Assembly (NCBI GenBank): GCA_949152475.1
Contig: OX424558.1
Location: 33,304,651-33,368,650, forward strand
DNA length: 64,000 bases
From: Terebella lapidaria
Lineage: Eukaryota; Annelida; Polychaeta; Terebellida; Terebellidae
Direction of reading: 5' to 3'
A program made the translations under genes and the position numbers. Positions 9,450 through 21,912 of the stretch are shown here, piece after piece; positions within the stretch are counted from its first letter, which is position 1, and every line of letters starts with the position of its first letter. The notes under the pieces were generated by a model that did not search any database, was not told the origin of the DNA, and saw only the letters and a program-made list of their open reading frames with translations.

Positions 9450-11800
9450 GCATACTGTGTCATTTAATCGATTTAATCACGTATGCTGTTCAACTGCGAA
9501 AATGAATCATGGGCCACGGTAATTGCTCTTGATGCCTAACTTCTGCGATTTTACTTGTCTAAGTTTGGGTATTAACAGACCCACGGAGGGTAAGATGAGC
9601 GGCGCCGGTCCTGATTTATATATCATTTTTTTAAAAATATAGTAATATCAACAAAAGGATCACAGCACTTTAAAAAATAATATTTCTGATTGTTTCAATG
9701 AGGTTTACATTTTAATCTTGTGAATAAACGCAAATACTTTGAGAGGTCTGCGATATATTTGGATGGTTTACCCTAATACATACGCATACAGTAGCGCATC
9801 AAAGATATTGAGCTAAATTTCTGATGTTTGCAGAACAATTACGAAAGATAGTAAACTTTTATAGTTTCCGACATAAAAGTGATAAAGTGTGATGAAAAAT
9901 ATGTTTTGTGCACCAAAAGGGACGCCATGAACTATCAATTTGATCCAAAACGATGCGCAACATTAAAACCATTGATCTATACTGTAGATATGTTCTTCTG
10001 TGTTTGTTAGATGGAGAATAATGAGCAATTTAGCCCAATAAATTAAAGTTATCAATCACACAAACTTTCCCACCCCAACATATTTCCGCTGGCCACAAAA
10101 ATAATTTCTCCACTGTAAGTTACTTGTCCCCATTATAAATGGGTACATCTAATTGCATGTAGCAATGCAGACTGTTGAGAAGCAGATGGCAATAACGCAC
10201 GATCATCACTTGGTGTAAAATTATTGTCACCGTGTTAAAGATTAAATTATTCTGCTCTGGAACCTTTGTGAATCTGTTTTGTCCGAATTCCTTACAAATA
10301 AACTACACAATTTGGACAAACACAACGAAATGCACCATCATGAGGTCGTATTCGATGTAATTATTGAGTAAATATATAGTGTAGCACTTACCTAAATATG
10401 GCTTGCATGGGAAATCCAAGGTATAAATTTCTTGATACAAATTTATGATTGTATGTGAATTGCTGTGTAATTGCATGTATTCTTAAACGATGTCTAGAAG
10501 GATTATAACATAACTCAAGAACTTATCTCACAATTGAGGACAATAAATGACGTTTTCTGTCAGGAGTTGTGTTTCCGCAGTTTGGAAAGTCGATAGGTAT
10601 CATTTTCTAGTCTTAGCCTTCTTTGTTCTCCGCACCAATGAGACAAACAAAATACCAGATCTGAAAACAGCGACCAAATGGACACACTTCGCAATCTTAT
10701 GTCACGTTTATCAATTTAAGAATTCTCGATAAAAATATTTCTAGCAATCATAGCTCACATCATCATGTGATTATGCATGTATATCTTTGGACTCGATATT
10801 TGATCGTTGCCATGTATTCTAAAAAGCTAGATCCTAATGTGTCTCATTTTTGAAAAAAAACAACAACAAAGCCCTAGCAAACATTTATATCCAAAGCCAC
10901 GATATCGTCTTTGAGAAGAAGTCTGTGGATTGTAGATGTTTCTACTGTAAATTCTAATTTAATTAGTAATTAGTATACGACAGCCCAAGTGTTTTGAAAT
11001 GAAATGATATAAAGCACATGGTTGCAAAAGACTGAGATGATATGGGAACGAATAAAAAATAATAACGAAGCAATATAGTGTTTTTGTACATCCCATGGAA
11101 CATGAAGCAGTAATTCCGAGGTGAAAATAAAACTTAACAGACAAAACTGTCATACATATTTTTTCCTCAGTTTTCAGAAATCGTTACATTTAAAACATGT
11201 ACAAACGCCAGAAAAATTATCTGATGAATGCCACATATTTTTCCCGGACGAGGAAAAATTTCTATGAAGACAAAATAATGATGAGAGATGACAAACATAA
11301 GCATCCTAGCATCACATGTTTATGGTTATGATTAGTGAAAATGCAATGACTTGATTCATATGTTGCTAAAAGTCACATAACTATAACATAAATCATGTAA
11401 GCACTTCACCACGATCAATAAATGTTTCACACTAACAGTTATCGTGGGGAATTGGTCTCTATCACCCATGATATACATGTATTATATGATGATTTCTGAC
11501 AGGCAAAGGTTTTATGGTAACCATAACTTTGGTTTCCTTTATATGCAATCAGAAATCAAATAATCGAAGTTAACACTGGAAATAACTGTTGTGAGAAACA
11601 CTAGCGATAATACATGTATGAATATTGATCTTTGTGTGGGAAAAATATTATGATAAGATATTTGGGTCAGCGTATTGCTTATTTATTCGCCAGAAGGTTT
11701 CAAGTTCAATGAAATATGGAGCCTGAATTGGCTCTATTTTGCACACCTCCCCGATAAAAACAATATGCAAACATTTGTCATGGCCTGTTGTGTAGAACGA
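9450..11800. other. Gene-free AT-rich sequence with faint U similarity
   Basis: No protein-like frame was recognised. A stretch at about 10130-10270 (GCAATGCAGACTGTTGAGAA, then GGTGTAAAATTATTGTCACCGTGTT) matches the U segment at about 17230-17300 and 44660-44780. About 11310-11640 matches 14025-14280 (AATCATGT(A/G)AGCACTTCAC, then GGGGAATTGGTCTC). Confidence 0.55.
11310..11640. repeat. Diverged duplicate, copy 1 of 2
   Basis: Shares ordered words with 14025-14280: ATAAATCATGT(A/G)AGCACTTCAC, CAGTTATC, GGAATTGGTCTC and TATGCAATCA. Divergence and indels show an old duplication. No coding potential is seen in either copy. Confidence 0.5.
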
Positions 11801-11804
11801 TTTG

Positions 11805-13390
11805 GGCAATTTCCTTGACATCTGAAGTGATTTGACGTTGCGAGACTATTTAAACTTGGATATAAATGTAAAATTGTGAATGCAAATTTCATTATGGTAT
11901 GTATTTATGCAAACTTACTTCTTTACTCGTTCGCGGCAAATCACCGTCCTCCTTCGAAATACCAAAAAGTATTTGACATCGGTATCCTTTTTATTTTGCT
12001 TGAAAATAGTTCATCGCCTTTGGATGGAATGTCGACTTCAATGTAAATTTGGTTGAATTCAATTGAGTAGGAGTCGCACAATTTTGACGGAATCAAAGCA
12101 AAAGAACACGACTAGACTCACACTGGCAAATGAATGAAATCAATAGACAAACTTGCTGGCAAAACACAGACTAGTAAAAAAAAATTTAGTTCTGGTCATG
12201 TACATTGCCCACATTCCACAGGGTTGCATGTATCTTTGACCGCATATGAGTGTAGATCTTGTGTTTCTTTGCGGATTTATCTGGGCATGTGCTTCTACCA
12301 TTAGATCTGCGTAGTGATTACCAACTGGCACTATACAGCCTTGCATAATATATATCCTTTGGGGTGATTTGATATTCTGAAAATGAGTCAACATGCTGAT
12401 ATTCATTGTATAATCAATCCAAATTCAAGGCATGCGGTACATGAACGTTCCAAGGAATTTTGATTCATTCGTTTTGCCAGGAACGGTTCGATCTTGTTGT
12501 GAGAGATTGGAGTGACCTTCAAGTAAGTCAGCATTGTTATTCCAGATCGAATAACTACCCGCAAAATCTTTATTCCTCCGATCAGAATGTAGTCTTGCAT
12601 CCAATCTTGCTGAATATAACAATGTATTTGAAGAAATGATTCTTACGAATAGAAGCGTAATTTTTCTTGAATGTGAAATATTTCTTGCAGTAAAATTGTT
12701 GAAATTTAGTACAAGAAATTGATCTTTTGGGTTGATATTTGTCGTGTGTTCAATACTCTGGTATACCACGGGTTAAATTAGCTTAGATTCATCTATTCCA
12801 TAGAGAAGAATCCACCATAGCATACATATGCTTGTTATGTCCAGATTATCCACAAGATTGACACATGAAATCAGTATGAATAGCTGTTTTCATGATCATA
12901 AGGTCGTCGGGTTGGTTTATGGGAATCACGCAGAATACTGGTGGCGAAAACGAGGGCGAAATTTATTTAGTAAATTTGTTGTTGTACGTCTCACACACAG
13001 TCCAGAATGTGAAAGAAACCTGATCTGAAGACTCTCAACTGAGAACAAACTGTTCAACTGTACTGGATAGTATAATTGTATTCACTGAGTATTGACAACA
13101 AGATTTCATTGCAAGTGATGTCAACAGGTAGACACAATAGGAATTCATGACGGAAATGAGCAGGAGCAAATTGACCGAGGCACGCAATGATGGCAGAACG
13201 TATTGATAATTATAGAAGTACCTTTATTGTATATCTTTATTATATATTATCTTTAATATAGTTGGACAAATCCATAGGCATATGGTAATACAGAATGTTG
13301 ACAAGCGGAGTTGCATAATGCTAAATATACATGTATATACCCGGAGTGAAAGCATTGCCCCTGTGTTGTAAAATATTCTGTTCTGATAAG
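11805..13390. repeat. U repeat unit, uninterrupted diverged copy
   Basis: Starts CCTTGACATCTGAAGTGATTTG and runs collinear with 3110-3660, then with 8505 onward, showing the pre-insertion arrangement for the LINE. The right part (GGACAAATCCATAGGCATATG, near 13262) matches 17215 and 44650. A 114-codon minus-strand frame at 12769-12425 lacks any conserved counterpart and is not called. Confidence 0.7.
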
Positions 13391-13431
13391 TATGTACAGA
13401 AATGATGATGACATACCACGAAAATGAACGT

Positions 13432-13960
13432 AAGAATCAATCTATTACCACCAATATAGCCAAATTTTGATGATACCAATAACAAACATAAAATAGAACA
13501 TTTTGCAATAGAAACAAAGCCCGACCAAATACTTTATCAAAAGACACACTGGCGTCGTTAGGGGCAGACAGTGTGGCAAATGTAGTTGTTTCTACTGTAC
13601 ACCCGATGGAATCAGCACACAACTGCCCAACAACCTACGAAAATAATTTAAAAATCCGAAACAAACCCCATGGAATAGATATATGACAAGTAGATAAGTA
13701 CCTAATCACAAGCCAAAAGGCTATTGAGTTGATGGTATCCTCGGGGACAGAATTAACGTCCACCAGCAGTGACACCGGCTCAGTGGTATGAATGTAAGAA
13801 TCAATGTATTACCACCAATATAGCCAAATTTTGATGATACCAATAACAAACATAAAATACAACATTTTGCAATAGAAACAAAGCCCGACCAAATACTTTA
13901 TCAAAAGACACACTGTCGACGTCAGGGGCATACAGTGTGGCAAATGTAGTCTTAGATATA
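13432..13960. repeat. Two direct copies of a ~160-bp dispersed repeat (B)
   Basis: 13432-13600 and 13797-13955 share ATCAATNTATTACCACCAATATAGCCAAATTTTGATGATACC, then AGCCCGACCAAATACTTTATC, at high identity. In the reverse orientation the same repeat occurs at about 33720-33880 and 41025-41140, and a short piece occurs at 27805-27890. It always ends with the word that reads GTAATAGATTGATACTTACATTC on the other strand. Confidence 0.8.
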
Positions 13961-14024
13961 CAGTATGTTGACATGTTGTTTGGTTCATTATTAATGAAAA
14001 CGAAATGACTTAATTCATGTGAGA

Positions 14025-14280
14025 ATAAATGACATATAAAGTCCATAATAAATCATGTGAGCACTTCACTGCAGTCAATACTCCACACCTTCACAATAGC
14101 AGTTATCATGAGGAATTGGTCTCCTCAGTCAAACATGATGGATTATGTGATGATTAACAGGCGAGGTGCTTTAGCCGAGAGTGAAATGTCGAGAAATTTG
14201 GAAGTAGTTTAGAGTGGCCATCAATTTGGTGTCGCATATGCAATCAAAAAAATAACAAATCAAGTGATCTGGCACATGGA
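14025..14280. repeat. Diverged duplicate, copy 2 of 2
   Basis: Counterpart of 11310-11640, same orientation, with the AATCATGTGAGCACTTCACTG and GAGGAATTGGTCTC words in the same order. Confidence 0.5.
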
Positions 14281-14284
14281 TAAA

Positions 14285-15290
14285 TATATCGTGAACACAT
14301 TAATATTGCAACATGAATCACTGTCACTGTTTCATACGGTGGCTGATTAAGGACATATGGAAAATACTATCTCGTTATGTTGAGATCTTCCTGAGATATT
14401 GACCACAATGCGAGATCGTATATACGCCACCCAAAATAAACACGAGACCACTTTGAATTTGTTTGTGAGATGGCTGTAACTTAGTATGATGTCATGCTGA
14501 GACAAAGCTATCTTTGGTGTATATTTCATCCTAAAACATTGATGTATGGGTTTTTATAAATGTTTAACCACTTGAATGACCAATACAGACACATGACTCG
14601 CTACTGTGACATACATTACACATGATGTAACCTCGACTATGTTTTGTGAGTCAAATGGAAAAAAATGGTATTGTTCAGGATAGTTATGGGCATGATTATT
14701 TTATAAAAAGGAAGAGTATCATAAAAGTATATAAGATGTCACGAGTTACATCCGAATCTTTGTTGAACTTAATGCTCAATTTGGGATCGGGCATTACATG
14801 CTGTGGCATTACACGAAACTGGCCTTCAAACATGCAGATACCGACCCACAGTATGGTAGGAATGGAACACTTATATATATAATATATCCGGGGGACAATT
14901 TTTATGTCCCGTATGTCAATACGCTGTTAAAAGCCATATTTATCAACTACAGTTGACAGAACACTGGTGTACGAGCGGAGCCCGAAAAGTAACGCGCAAC
15001 GTATGTCCACCGCGTCATAGCTGGGGAGACCTCGCAAACGAAAGAAGTACAAGCGACCATTCAAGCCTAATCGTCGGCAGAACAGGAGTTTGGTTCGATA
15101 GTAGTATTTTAGTTCTGGTGCGTATTTGGGTGCCTATAGTGCAGTTGATATATTTTCTTCAAACTGTATGGTAGGATCGTAAAAATCAAACTCGCCGCAT
15201 CTAGTAGGATCCGGGATATCCGTATTAGGTGGTGTCAGATGGTATAGGGTTGGACGGCTGATCGATGGCAGCAAGTTTTTTTTTTCTCAG
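14285..15290. other. No recognised gene; short GC-richer island
   Basis: Mostly AT-rich sequence. About 14960-15130 is GC-richer and includes GCGGAGCCCGAAAAGTAACG, but no frame there shows a recognisable domain. A 73-codon frame across it is not supported further. Confidence 0.4.
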
Positions 15291-15303
15291 ACGAATCACG
15301 ATT

Positions 15304-16602
15304 GTTGAACCCACAAATGTTAAAACGCCCACAAATGTGAAAACCCACAAATGTGAAAACAAATTTTGTAAATCACCCACAAATGTAAAAAAATCAACCA
15401 CAAATGTGAAAACGTTTTTTGTCAACTACCCACAAATGTGAAAATCTTCACCCACAAATGTGAAAAAAACTTCACCCACAAATGTGAAAAAAAAAATCAA
15501 CCACAAATGTGAAAACGATTTTTGTCAATTGCCCACAAATGTGAAAATCTGACACAACATTAGCTTCAACATGAGGAATGTTTTTAGGTTACCGACCTTT
15601 GTTCTGAAAACCTATTGCACAATTAATAATTTCCCCTATTATCATCATTTTTCCATATAAACCTTCATATCTCAGTAAATATTGATCGTAGAGCAAAAAG
15701 GACATTATTTTCGAACCCGTAGGGCTAATTGGCAATATACTAGGTGTGGTTTGGAATCAGATTACACCTGTGGTGTCAAATGACACCAAACCGGAAGTAG
15801 AATTATTTTTCAAGGAAATGGGCTCAGGATGCCCAAGGATCAACAAGGCCGGACGAACAACACGCCCAAGCGTTGTGGTTCCGGGGACCCCTCCCATGGT
15901 TCTCGGGCCTCACCTAACGGCAACATTACTATTATTATTCATTGTATGATATGTGATGTGATGTTTGTTTACTAACCATGCTATGACGGTACTAACCTGG
16001 TTGCTACTTAACGAAGTCACATTCGTTACAAAAATTTAAAGATAAAATTGTTTACGGACGACGGACGATGGATGGACGGACGACGGACGCAACGCGATGC
16101 CAATAGGTTATCGGACCAAAGGTCCGGTAGCCCAAAAAATCTTTCAGAAAAGTGCTTCCCTGTATTCTTAGGCATTTTAGCGCAAATTTCGAAAAGATTC
16201 GACCGTAAATTCGAGATAAAAATAAAAATGTAAGACGTATGACGGACGACGACGGATGAAGGACGCAATGCCATGCAATAGGTTATCAGAACAAGGTTCC
16301 GTAAAAAGACAGGACGCAATGCCATGCAATGGGTTATCAGAACAAGGTTCCGTAAAAAGACATAACAATAAAAGACATTCCTCATGTGGAACCTAATGCT
16401 GTGTTTGATTTTCACATTTGTGGGCAAATGACAAAAACCGTTTTCACATTTGTGGTTAAATTTTTTTTTCACATTTGTGGGTGGATTTTTTTTCACATTT
16501 GTGGGTAATGATATTTTCACATTTGTGGGTGATTTACAAAATTTGTTTTCACATTTGTGGGTTTTCGCATTTGTGGGCGTTTTAACATTTGTGGGTTCAA
16601 CA
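15304..16602. mobile_element. Long-inverted-repeat element with CCCACAAATGTG arrays
   Basis: The arms run about 15304-15586 and 16364-16602 and are inverted copies of each other from GTTGAACCCACAAATG inward to CATGAGGAATG. Each arm holds roughly nine or ten spaced copies of CCCACAAATGTGAAAA. The flanks carry CACGATT at 15297-15303 and again at 16603-16609, a probable 7-bp target site duplication. The 780-bp core is filled with a fragment of the unrelated minisatellite element and has no transposase. It is therefore a foldback-like non-autonomous DNA transposon. Target length and arm structure do not fix the superfamily (hAT, P and related groups give 7-8 bp). Confidence 0.8.
16041..16365 (-). 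mobile_element. Inverted fragment of the minisatellite element 5' end
   Basis: Inside the inverted-repeat element, the minus strand reads the CCGGACCTTTGGTCCGATAACC hairpin followed by GGACG/CGTCC runs and TTTTTATCTCGAATTTACGG. This is the same left-end structure as at 18700, 58980, 59240 and 60940. A ~60-bp AGGACGCAATGCCATGCAAT stretch is duplicated in tandem at 16260-16360. It shows nested insertion or capture. Confidence 0.65.
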
Positions 16603-16609
16603 CACGATT

Positions 16610-17600
16610 CACTGTTCAAGTGTGACAACAGGACTATCGTTTGACGTGGATAGCATGCGATACAAAACGCAATGTGTCACCAATCACTCTTCCGGATCGA
16701 AGAATGGAATCATGTTTGGAGCTGTATTGGGCACTATGGAGTTAGTGAGCTTGTAGTTTTTTCCACAGACTATAAACAGCGTAACCTACTCTCTCGACGT
16801 ACACAAACCCGTTTGAACTTACAGAATATCATGTGGCCATGCAACAGTTCTGACCTGGAAATCATAGTAACTGTCTGGGAATAGCAAATCATAAGAAAAC
16901 ATTCTGATACACCAGCTAATATGTTCCAAAGCTCAATTGGTATGGGACTCCATCACTAGGGACTACTTGCAATCTCTCTATGGCAAATGAACACATGTGT
17001 CCGGGCAGTCATATAACGGACATCCAAAATGTGAATATATAAGTTTTTTGCATATTTATACTATGTGAGTGAAAGAATATATAAATGCACTTGTAGATGC
17101 CTTGTCACAGCTTCCTGTATTGATCAATTTGAACAACTATTGATGTTGTCCTGGTACATGTACATGACCATTGTATTGTACCCATCACAGTTTGGACCAT
17201 TTTATCTTTAGTGTAAATGGACAAATCCGATTGCGTGAGTAATGCAGGCTGTTGACGGGCTGAGAAGTGTAACGCAAGATATGCACACTCGGTGTACATT
17301 TATTGGCAAGGATGTGTGAAATTACAGAGAAAGTTACGGAATAAATTTCGCGCAAAGTGCCATAATGTGTAATTTTGGTTTTTTTGTCTATCAGACCTAA
17401 TTTTCTCTACTTTTGAGCAATTCTAGGCATTCCATCTACATCCATGTCACAGATGGCCTGAAGGGTCATGCTTTTTTGCATGATCATAAAAAACATTACT
17501 GAACAGATTTGGAGAAATTTTAGTCGTTTCACTTCGAAAACGGCCGACATTTTGAAAACAAATGTGAATATGGAAATCTAAAAAAAAAACACCACTCTTT
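16610..17600. other. Gene-free stretch with partial U copy
   Basis: About 17080-17340 matches U sequence (TTGTCCTGGTACATG, TGCAGGCTGTTGACGGGCTG). The rest is AT-rich and holds no supported gene. Confidence 0.5.
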
Positions 17601-17720
17601 TTAAATATTTATAGGTATATTCGTGCAAATTCTGGAAAATTTTGACAGAGAGCACAGAGAGCATCGGACGCCGGACGGACAGAATGCCATGCCAATAGTC
17701 AGACGGAAGGTCATATACCC
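17600..17720 (-). mobile_element. Short remnant of minisatellite-element left end
   Basis: GGACGCCGGACGGACAGAATGCCATGCCAATAG, read on the minus strand, matches the CTATTGGCATGGCNTTGCGTCCGTC part of the left end. Confidence 0.45.
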
Positions 17721-17970
17721 TAATTTCGTAGAAAACAATTATTTCATATTTCTGAATTCATTCATCCATCTTCGAACAAAGGAAGTATCAAGCAACAGAA
17801 AGAAAGAACTGACGCAATGTATCTGTCTAACATAATTTCATTGAATTTTACACTGTTATATTAAACGTAGGAAACAACTGAATATTTACAGAAATAAACA
17901 CAGTGAAACATACCATTACGTGTATATGCAATATAGAAAATAGTTGGCCATAGACTGTATATTATTTTTC

Positions 17971-18041
17971 GATACCATCATATAATTCACTCATACCTAA
18001 TTTTTTGATACCATCATCTAATTCACTCATACCTAATTCAC
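17971..18041. repeat. 36-bp direct tandem duplication
   Basis: GATACCATCATATAATTCACTCATACCTAATT occurs twice in succession (17971 and 18007) with one substitution. It lies just past the stop codon side of the membrane-protein gene on the minus strand, in its likely 3' UTR. Confidence 0.8.
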
Positions 18042-18114
18042 TCTATGACAATATGAGGAGTTATTGCGATGTACAGGGCTCTAGCTGTCCCTTCTTGTAC
18101 AGCGACTATGTCCC

Positions 18115-18601
18115 CTACAGGAACGAATTATCCAACACAACTTCTGCTCTAAACTCACTCGCATCTAAGCGGTCCTGTCCAGCACAATCCGAGCGCTCGC
18201 TCCAGCACCCGTCGACCGCGTGGTTCCCTTTTCCCATCGCCTTTCCCGAAGCCTCCACTCCCAATGCCATGTCGACCATTTCAAAGGTCTCCTTATCATC
18301 CGTCGACGCGAAGTTCGTCACTGCTCGCCTCGGCTTCGAAAAGCTCTTTCCGGCGGCGTTGCGACCGACTCCATCCTCCTGATCTAGAAAGCTTCCCAAA
18401 TGCCCGTCCATATGTTGTTCGTCGTCTTCAAGAAAGCCTATATTGATACGTGCCGTCGCATGCTCGTCACTGTGAGTGTCTTGCAAGTCGTTCTGTCTGA
18501 CCCTATCGAGAGTGCTCCTCCATATGGTCGATATGGTTCCATCGCGACCAGAAGTCAGGGGCGTCATGCGCCGGATGGCGTGACGCTCGTACATTTCGTG
18601 C
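18115..18601 (-). CDS. Mucin-like membrane protein, exon 3 (cytoplasmic tail)
   Basis: The minus-strand exon follows the acceptor TCTAATCCCTGCGACAG|G at 18603-18602 and runs 487 nt to a stop at 18117-18115. Its first G completes the Arg codon left open by exon 2 (CG|G), giving HEMYERHAIRRM right after the membrane span: a basic stop-transfer-like start. The tail has about 160 residues, with an acidic stretch FLEDDEQHMD and Lys/Arg-rich KSFSKPRR; no domain is recognised. The opposite strand is also open for 125 codons, but it lacks matching splice phases and has a Ser/Pro-biased shadow composition. No canonical AATAAA was found right after the stop. Confidence 0.6.
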
Positions 18602-18699
18602 CTGTCGCAGGGATTAGATATGGAGTCTTTTCAAGTCATATAGTCATGTATTCTTACACCTTGAAATATAGCAAAGTGCACGACATCGATATAATATTT

Positions 18700-20095
18700 T
18701 TTAGGTTACCGAACCTATGGTCCGATACCCTATTGGCATGGCGTTGCGTCCGTTGTCTGTCGTCCGTCATTGTCCGCATTTTTATCTTTTTTTTGTTTAG
18801 GGGCGAATTTTTCTGAATTTTTGCACAAAAATGCTTAAAAATAATCCAAGAGAAGGTATTTTTTAGTTTTTTGATTTTCGCCTGTTTTTTTTTCAAAATG
18901 GTGGCCATTTTCGATGAAAAATCCCTGATTTTGGACTTTGGTGGCCATTTTCTCAAAATGTGTTGATATATATTTTTAGGTTACCGGCCCTATGGTCCGA
19001 TAACCTATTGGCATGGCGATGCATCCGTCGTCCGGCGTCGTCCGTCTACATTATTATCTTTAAAGTTTAAGATCGAATCTTTCTGAAACTTTGCACAAAA
19101 TTACCTAAAGATATTTCAAGAGGGGGTTACTATTTTTTTTTTTTGATTTTCACATTTTTTTCAAAATGGCGGCCATTTTCAACGAAAAACGGCCAATTTC
19201 TGACTTTGGCGGCCATTTTCTCAAAAACTTTTTGAGATTTTTGTTTCAAAACATTGCCCTCATATACCTCTGTGATGTGTATAAATTTCGTTGCCCCTGA
19301 ATCGCCGGTCTGCGTGTGGCGGCCGTTTGCATGTTCTCGACTGGTCCCACATGGGACCTCCCCATGTTAAATTCTCTTATGATTTATAATGGGACACATC
19401 ATGCCTAATATCTCACTTAATAGGATCTATATCTCACATAGGAAATGATATATGCTGATTATTGTCATGAACTTGAATTTGACCTCTGACCTCATTTTCA
19501 AAGTCAGAGCACAAAATGGCTAATATCTTGCTTACTATCGACTTTACAGCTTAGGGATCAATTGTGGCCATATAGGAAATGATATATGCTGAATATTGTC
19601 GTGACCTTGATTTTGACCCCTGACCTCACTTTCAAGGTCAGAGCACAAAATGGCTAATATCTCGCTTATTATCGACTTTACAGCTTAGGAATCAATTGTG
19701 GAATCAATATTTCGGTGACCTCGAATTTGATCTTGCCCTCATTTTCAAGGCCAGAGAACCAAAAAAGTTAATATCTCACTTGTTATCGACTGTACAGCTT
19801 AGGAGTCAATTGTGAACATATTGGAAATGATATATGCTGAATATTCTCATGACCTTGAACTTGACCTTTGACCTCAGTTTCAATGTCAGATCACAAAATG
19901 GCTAATATCGCATTTAATATCGACTTTACAGCTTAGGAATCAATTGTGGACATGTTAGAAATGATATGGGCTGCATCTTCTCGTGACCTTGAATTGACCA
20001 ATGCTCTTATTTTCAAGGTTATGGGACAGAAGGCTAATATCTAAAATATACATTGTCCGGTAACCTTTCTTAGCCCTTGGGCTAATTTTTTTCTC
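18700..20095 (+). mobile_element. HINE/pearl-like minisatellite element, copy A1
   Basis: Two successive left ends (TTAGGTTACCG..CCTATGGTCCGAT, at 18703 and 18978) are followed by CGTCCGTC-rich sequence, then a CAAAATGGCGGCCATTTTC section, then about four or five 134-bp minisatellite units (19460-20030). The right end is TCCGGTAACCTTTCTTAGCC plus a CTTGGGCTAATTTTTT hairpin end at 20055-20093. Hairpins at both ends, a core tandem array and no coding capacity fit the Helentron-associated elements described from bivalves. The family assignment is inference. It sits in intron 2 of the membrane-protein gene. Confidence 0.65.
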
Positions 20096-21912
20096 TTTGA
20101 TACATAATACTCCCCATATATACTCCTGTGATGTGTATAAGTTTTGTTGCGCTTGAATCGCTCGAAGTGGGCCATTTTGGCCCAAACTTGGCCCAAATAG
20201 GATTTTCCCATTTTAAATTCTCCTATGCTTTATAATGGAACACAATATTACCAATATCTCACTTAATATTGTGATTAGAGACTAGAAATCATTGAGGACA
20301 TATAGGAAATGATATATGCTGAATACTCTCGTGACCTTGAATTTGACCTTTGACCTCATTTTCGAGGTCGGAGCAAAAATGGCTAAAATCTCTTTTATTA
20401 TCGGCATTACAGCTTAAAATCAATTTGAGACATATAGAAAGTGATATATGCTGAATATTGTCATGACCTCGAACTTTACCTTTGACCTCATTTTCAATGT
20501 CAAAGCACAAAATGAATAATATCTCGTTCATTATCGACCTTACAGCTTTCCAATTAATGGAGCACATATAGGAAAAGATATATACTGAATGTTGTCGTGA
20601 ATTTGACCTTTGACCTCATTTTCAAGGTCAGAGCATAAAATGGCTAATATCTCGCTTATTATCAACTTTACAGCTTAATAATCAATTGTCAACATATAGT
20701 AAACGTTATATGCTGAATATTGTCATGACCTTGGATTTGACCTTTGACCTCATTTTCAAGGTCAAAGCACAAAATGGCTGAAATATCGATTATTATCGAC
20801 CTTACAACTTTGCAATCAATTGCGAACATATGGAAAACAATATATGCTGAACGTTGTCATGACTTTGAATTGACCTTTGACCTCACTTTCAAGGTCAGAG
20901 CACAAAATGGCTAATATCTCGCTTATTATCAACTTTAAAGCCTAGGAATCAATTGTGGACATATAGGAATTGATATATGCTGAATATTCTCATGAACTTG
21001 AATTCGACCTTTGACCTCATTTTCAAGGTCAAAGGACAAAATGGCTAATATCTTGCTTCTATATTGACTTTACAGCCTCGGAACCAATTGTGGACATATA
21101 GAAAATGATATACACTAAATATTTTGATGACTTTGAAATTGACCTTGACCTTATTTCCGAGGTCAGAGAAAAAAATGCCTAATATCTCACTTATTATCAA
21201 TTTCACAGCTTAGGAATCCATAGTAAACATATAGGAAATGATATATGCTGAATATTTTGGTGACCTTCGACCTCATTTTCAAGATCAGAGAACAAAATGG
21301 CTAATATCTCGTTTATTTTAGATTTTACTGCTTAGGAATCAACTGCGAACAGTAAATGATATATGCTGAGAAGTCTCATGACCTTGAACTTGATTTTTGA
21401 CATCATATCCAAGGTCAGATTGCAAATGGCTAATATCTCACTTATTATCAACTTCGCAGCTTAGAAATCAATTGTGGTCAAACTCCAAATGATATATGCT
21501 GAATATTCCCGTGACCTCGACTTGACCAATAACATTACTTTCAAGTTTCCTTTGACCTGATTTTCAAGGTGACAGCACAGAAAGGTTAATATAACACTTA
21601 TTGACTTCATAGTGTGGGAATCAATGATGGACATATAGGGAATGTTATACGTCAAATATAGGGAATGTTATACGTCAAATATTCTGATGACCTTGAATTT
21701 CACATTTGCCTTCATTTTCAAGGCCACCGGACAAAATTGCTAATATCACTCTGATTATTGATTTCACAGCTTAGCATTCAAGTGTGGACATGATATATGC
21801 TGAATATTCTCTTGACCTTGAATTTAACGAGTGACCTGGCTAACATCTAAAATATTTAACATATATTGTCCAGTAACCTATCTTTGGCCCTTGGCCTAAT
21901 TTTTACAGATCA
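20096..21912 (+). mobile_element. HINE/pearl-like element, copy A2, long minisatellite array
   Basis: Starts within the internal region (TGATACATAATACTCC, GCTCGAAGTGGGCCATTTTG) without a left end. It then carries about eleven or twelve units of 133-134 bp, each with TGACCTTTGACCTCATTTTC, AAGGTCAGAGCACAAAATGG, CTAATATCTCGCTTATTATC and GATATATGCTGAATATT. It ends at a second right terminus (CCAGTAACCTATCTTTGGCC) near 21868-21910. Unit spacing is seen at 20604, 20738, 20871 and 21005. Minus-strand open frames across the array are by-products of the repeat. Confidence 0.7.

Noticed and set aside
12425..12769. 114-codon minus-strand frame
   Set aside because: It lies in a U copy and is not conserved at 8505-8700; no motif.
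14953..15174. 73-codon frame in a GC-richer patch
   Set aside because: Composition is mildly protein-like, but no motif, homologous copy or splice signal was found.
15746..15949. 67-codon frame inside the inverted-repeat element
   Set aside because: No transposase-like residues; it crosses a fragment of another repeat.
18005..18382. 125-codon plus-strand frame
   Set aside because: It lies opposite the predicted tail exon on the minus strand, which has splice sites in matching phase. The plus-strand frame has none and is probably a shadow.
20289..20567. Minus-strand open frames with repeated DLENEVKGQIQGHENIQHIS peptides (also at 60408-60647 and 63574-63951)
   Set aside because: They are translations of the 134-bp minisatellite. 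The unit length is not a multiple of three, so the frame is not kept from unit to unit.
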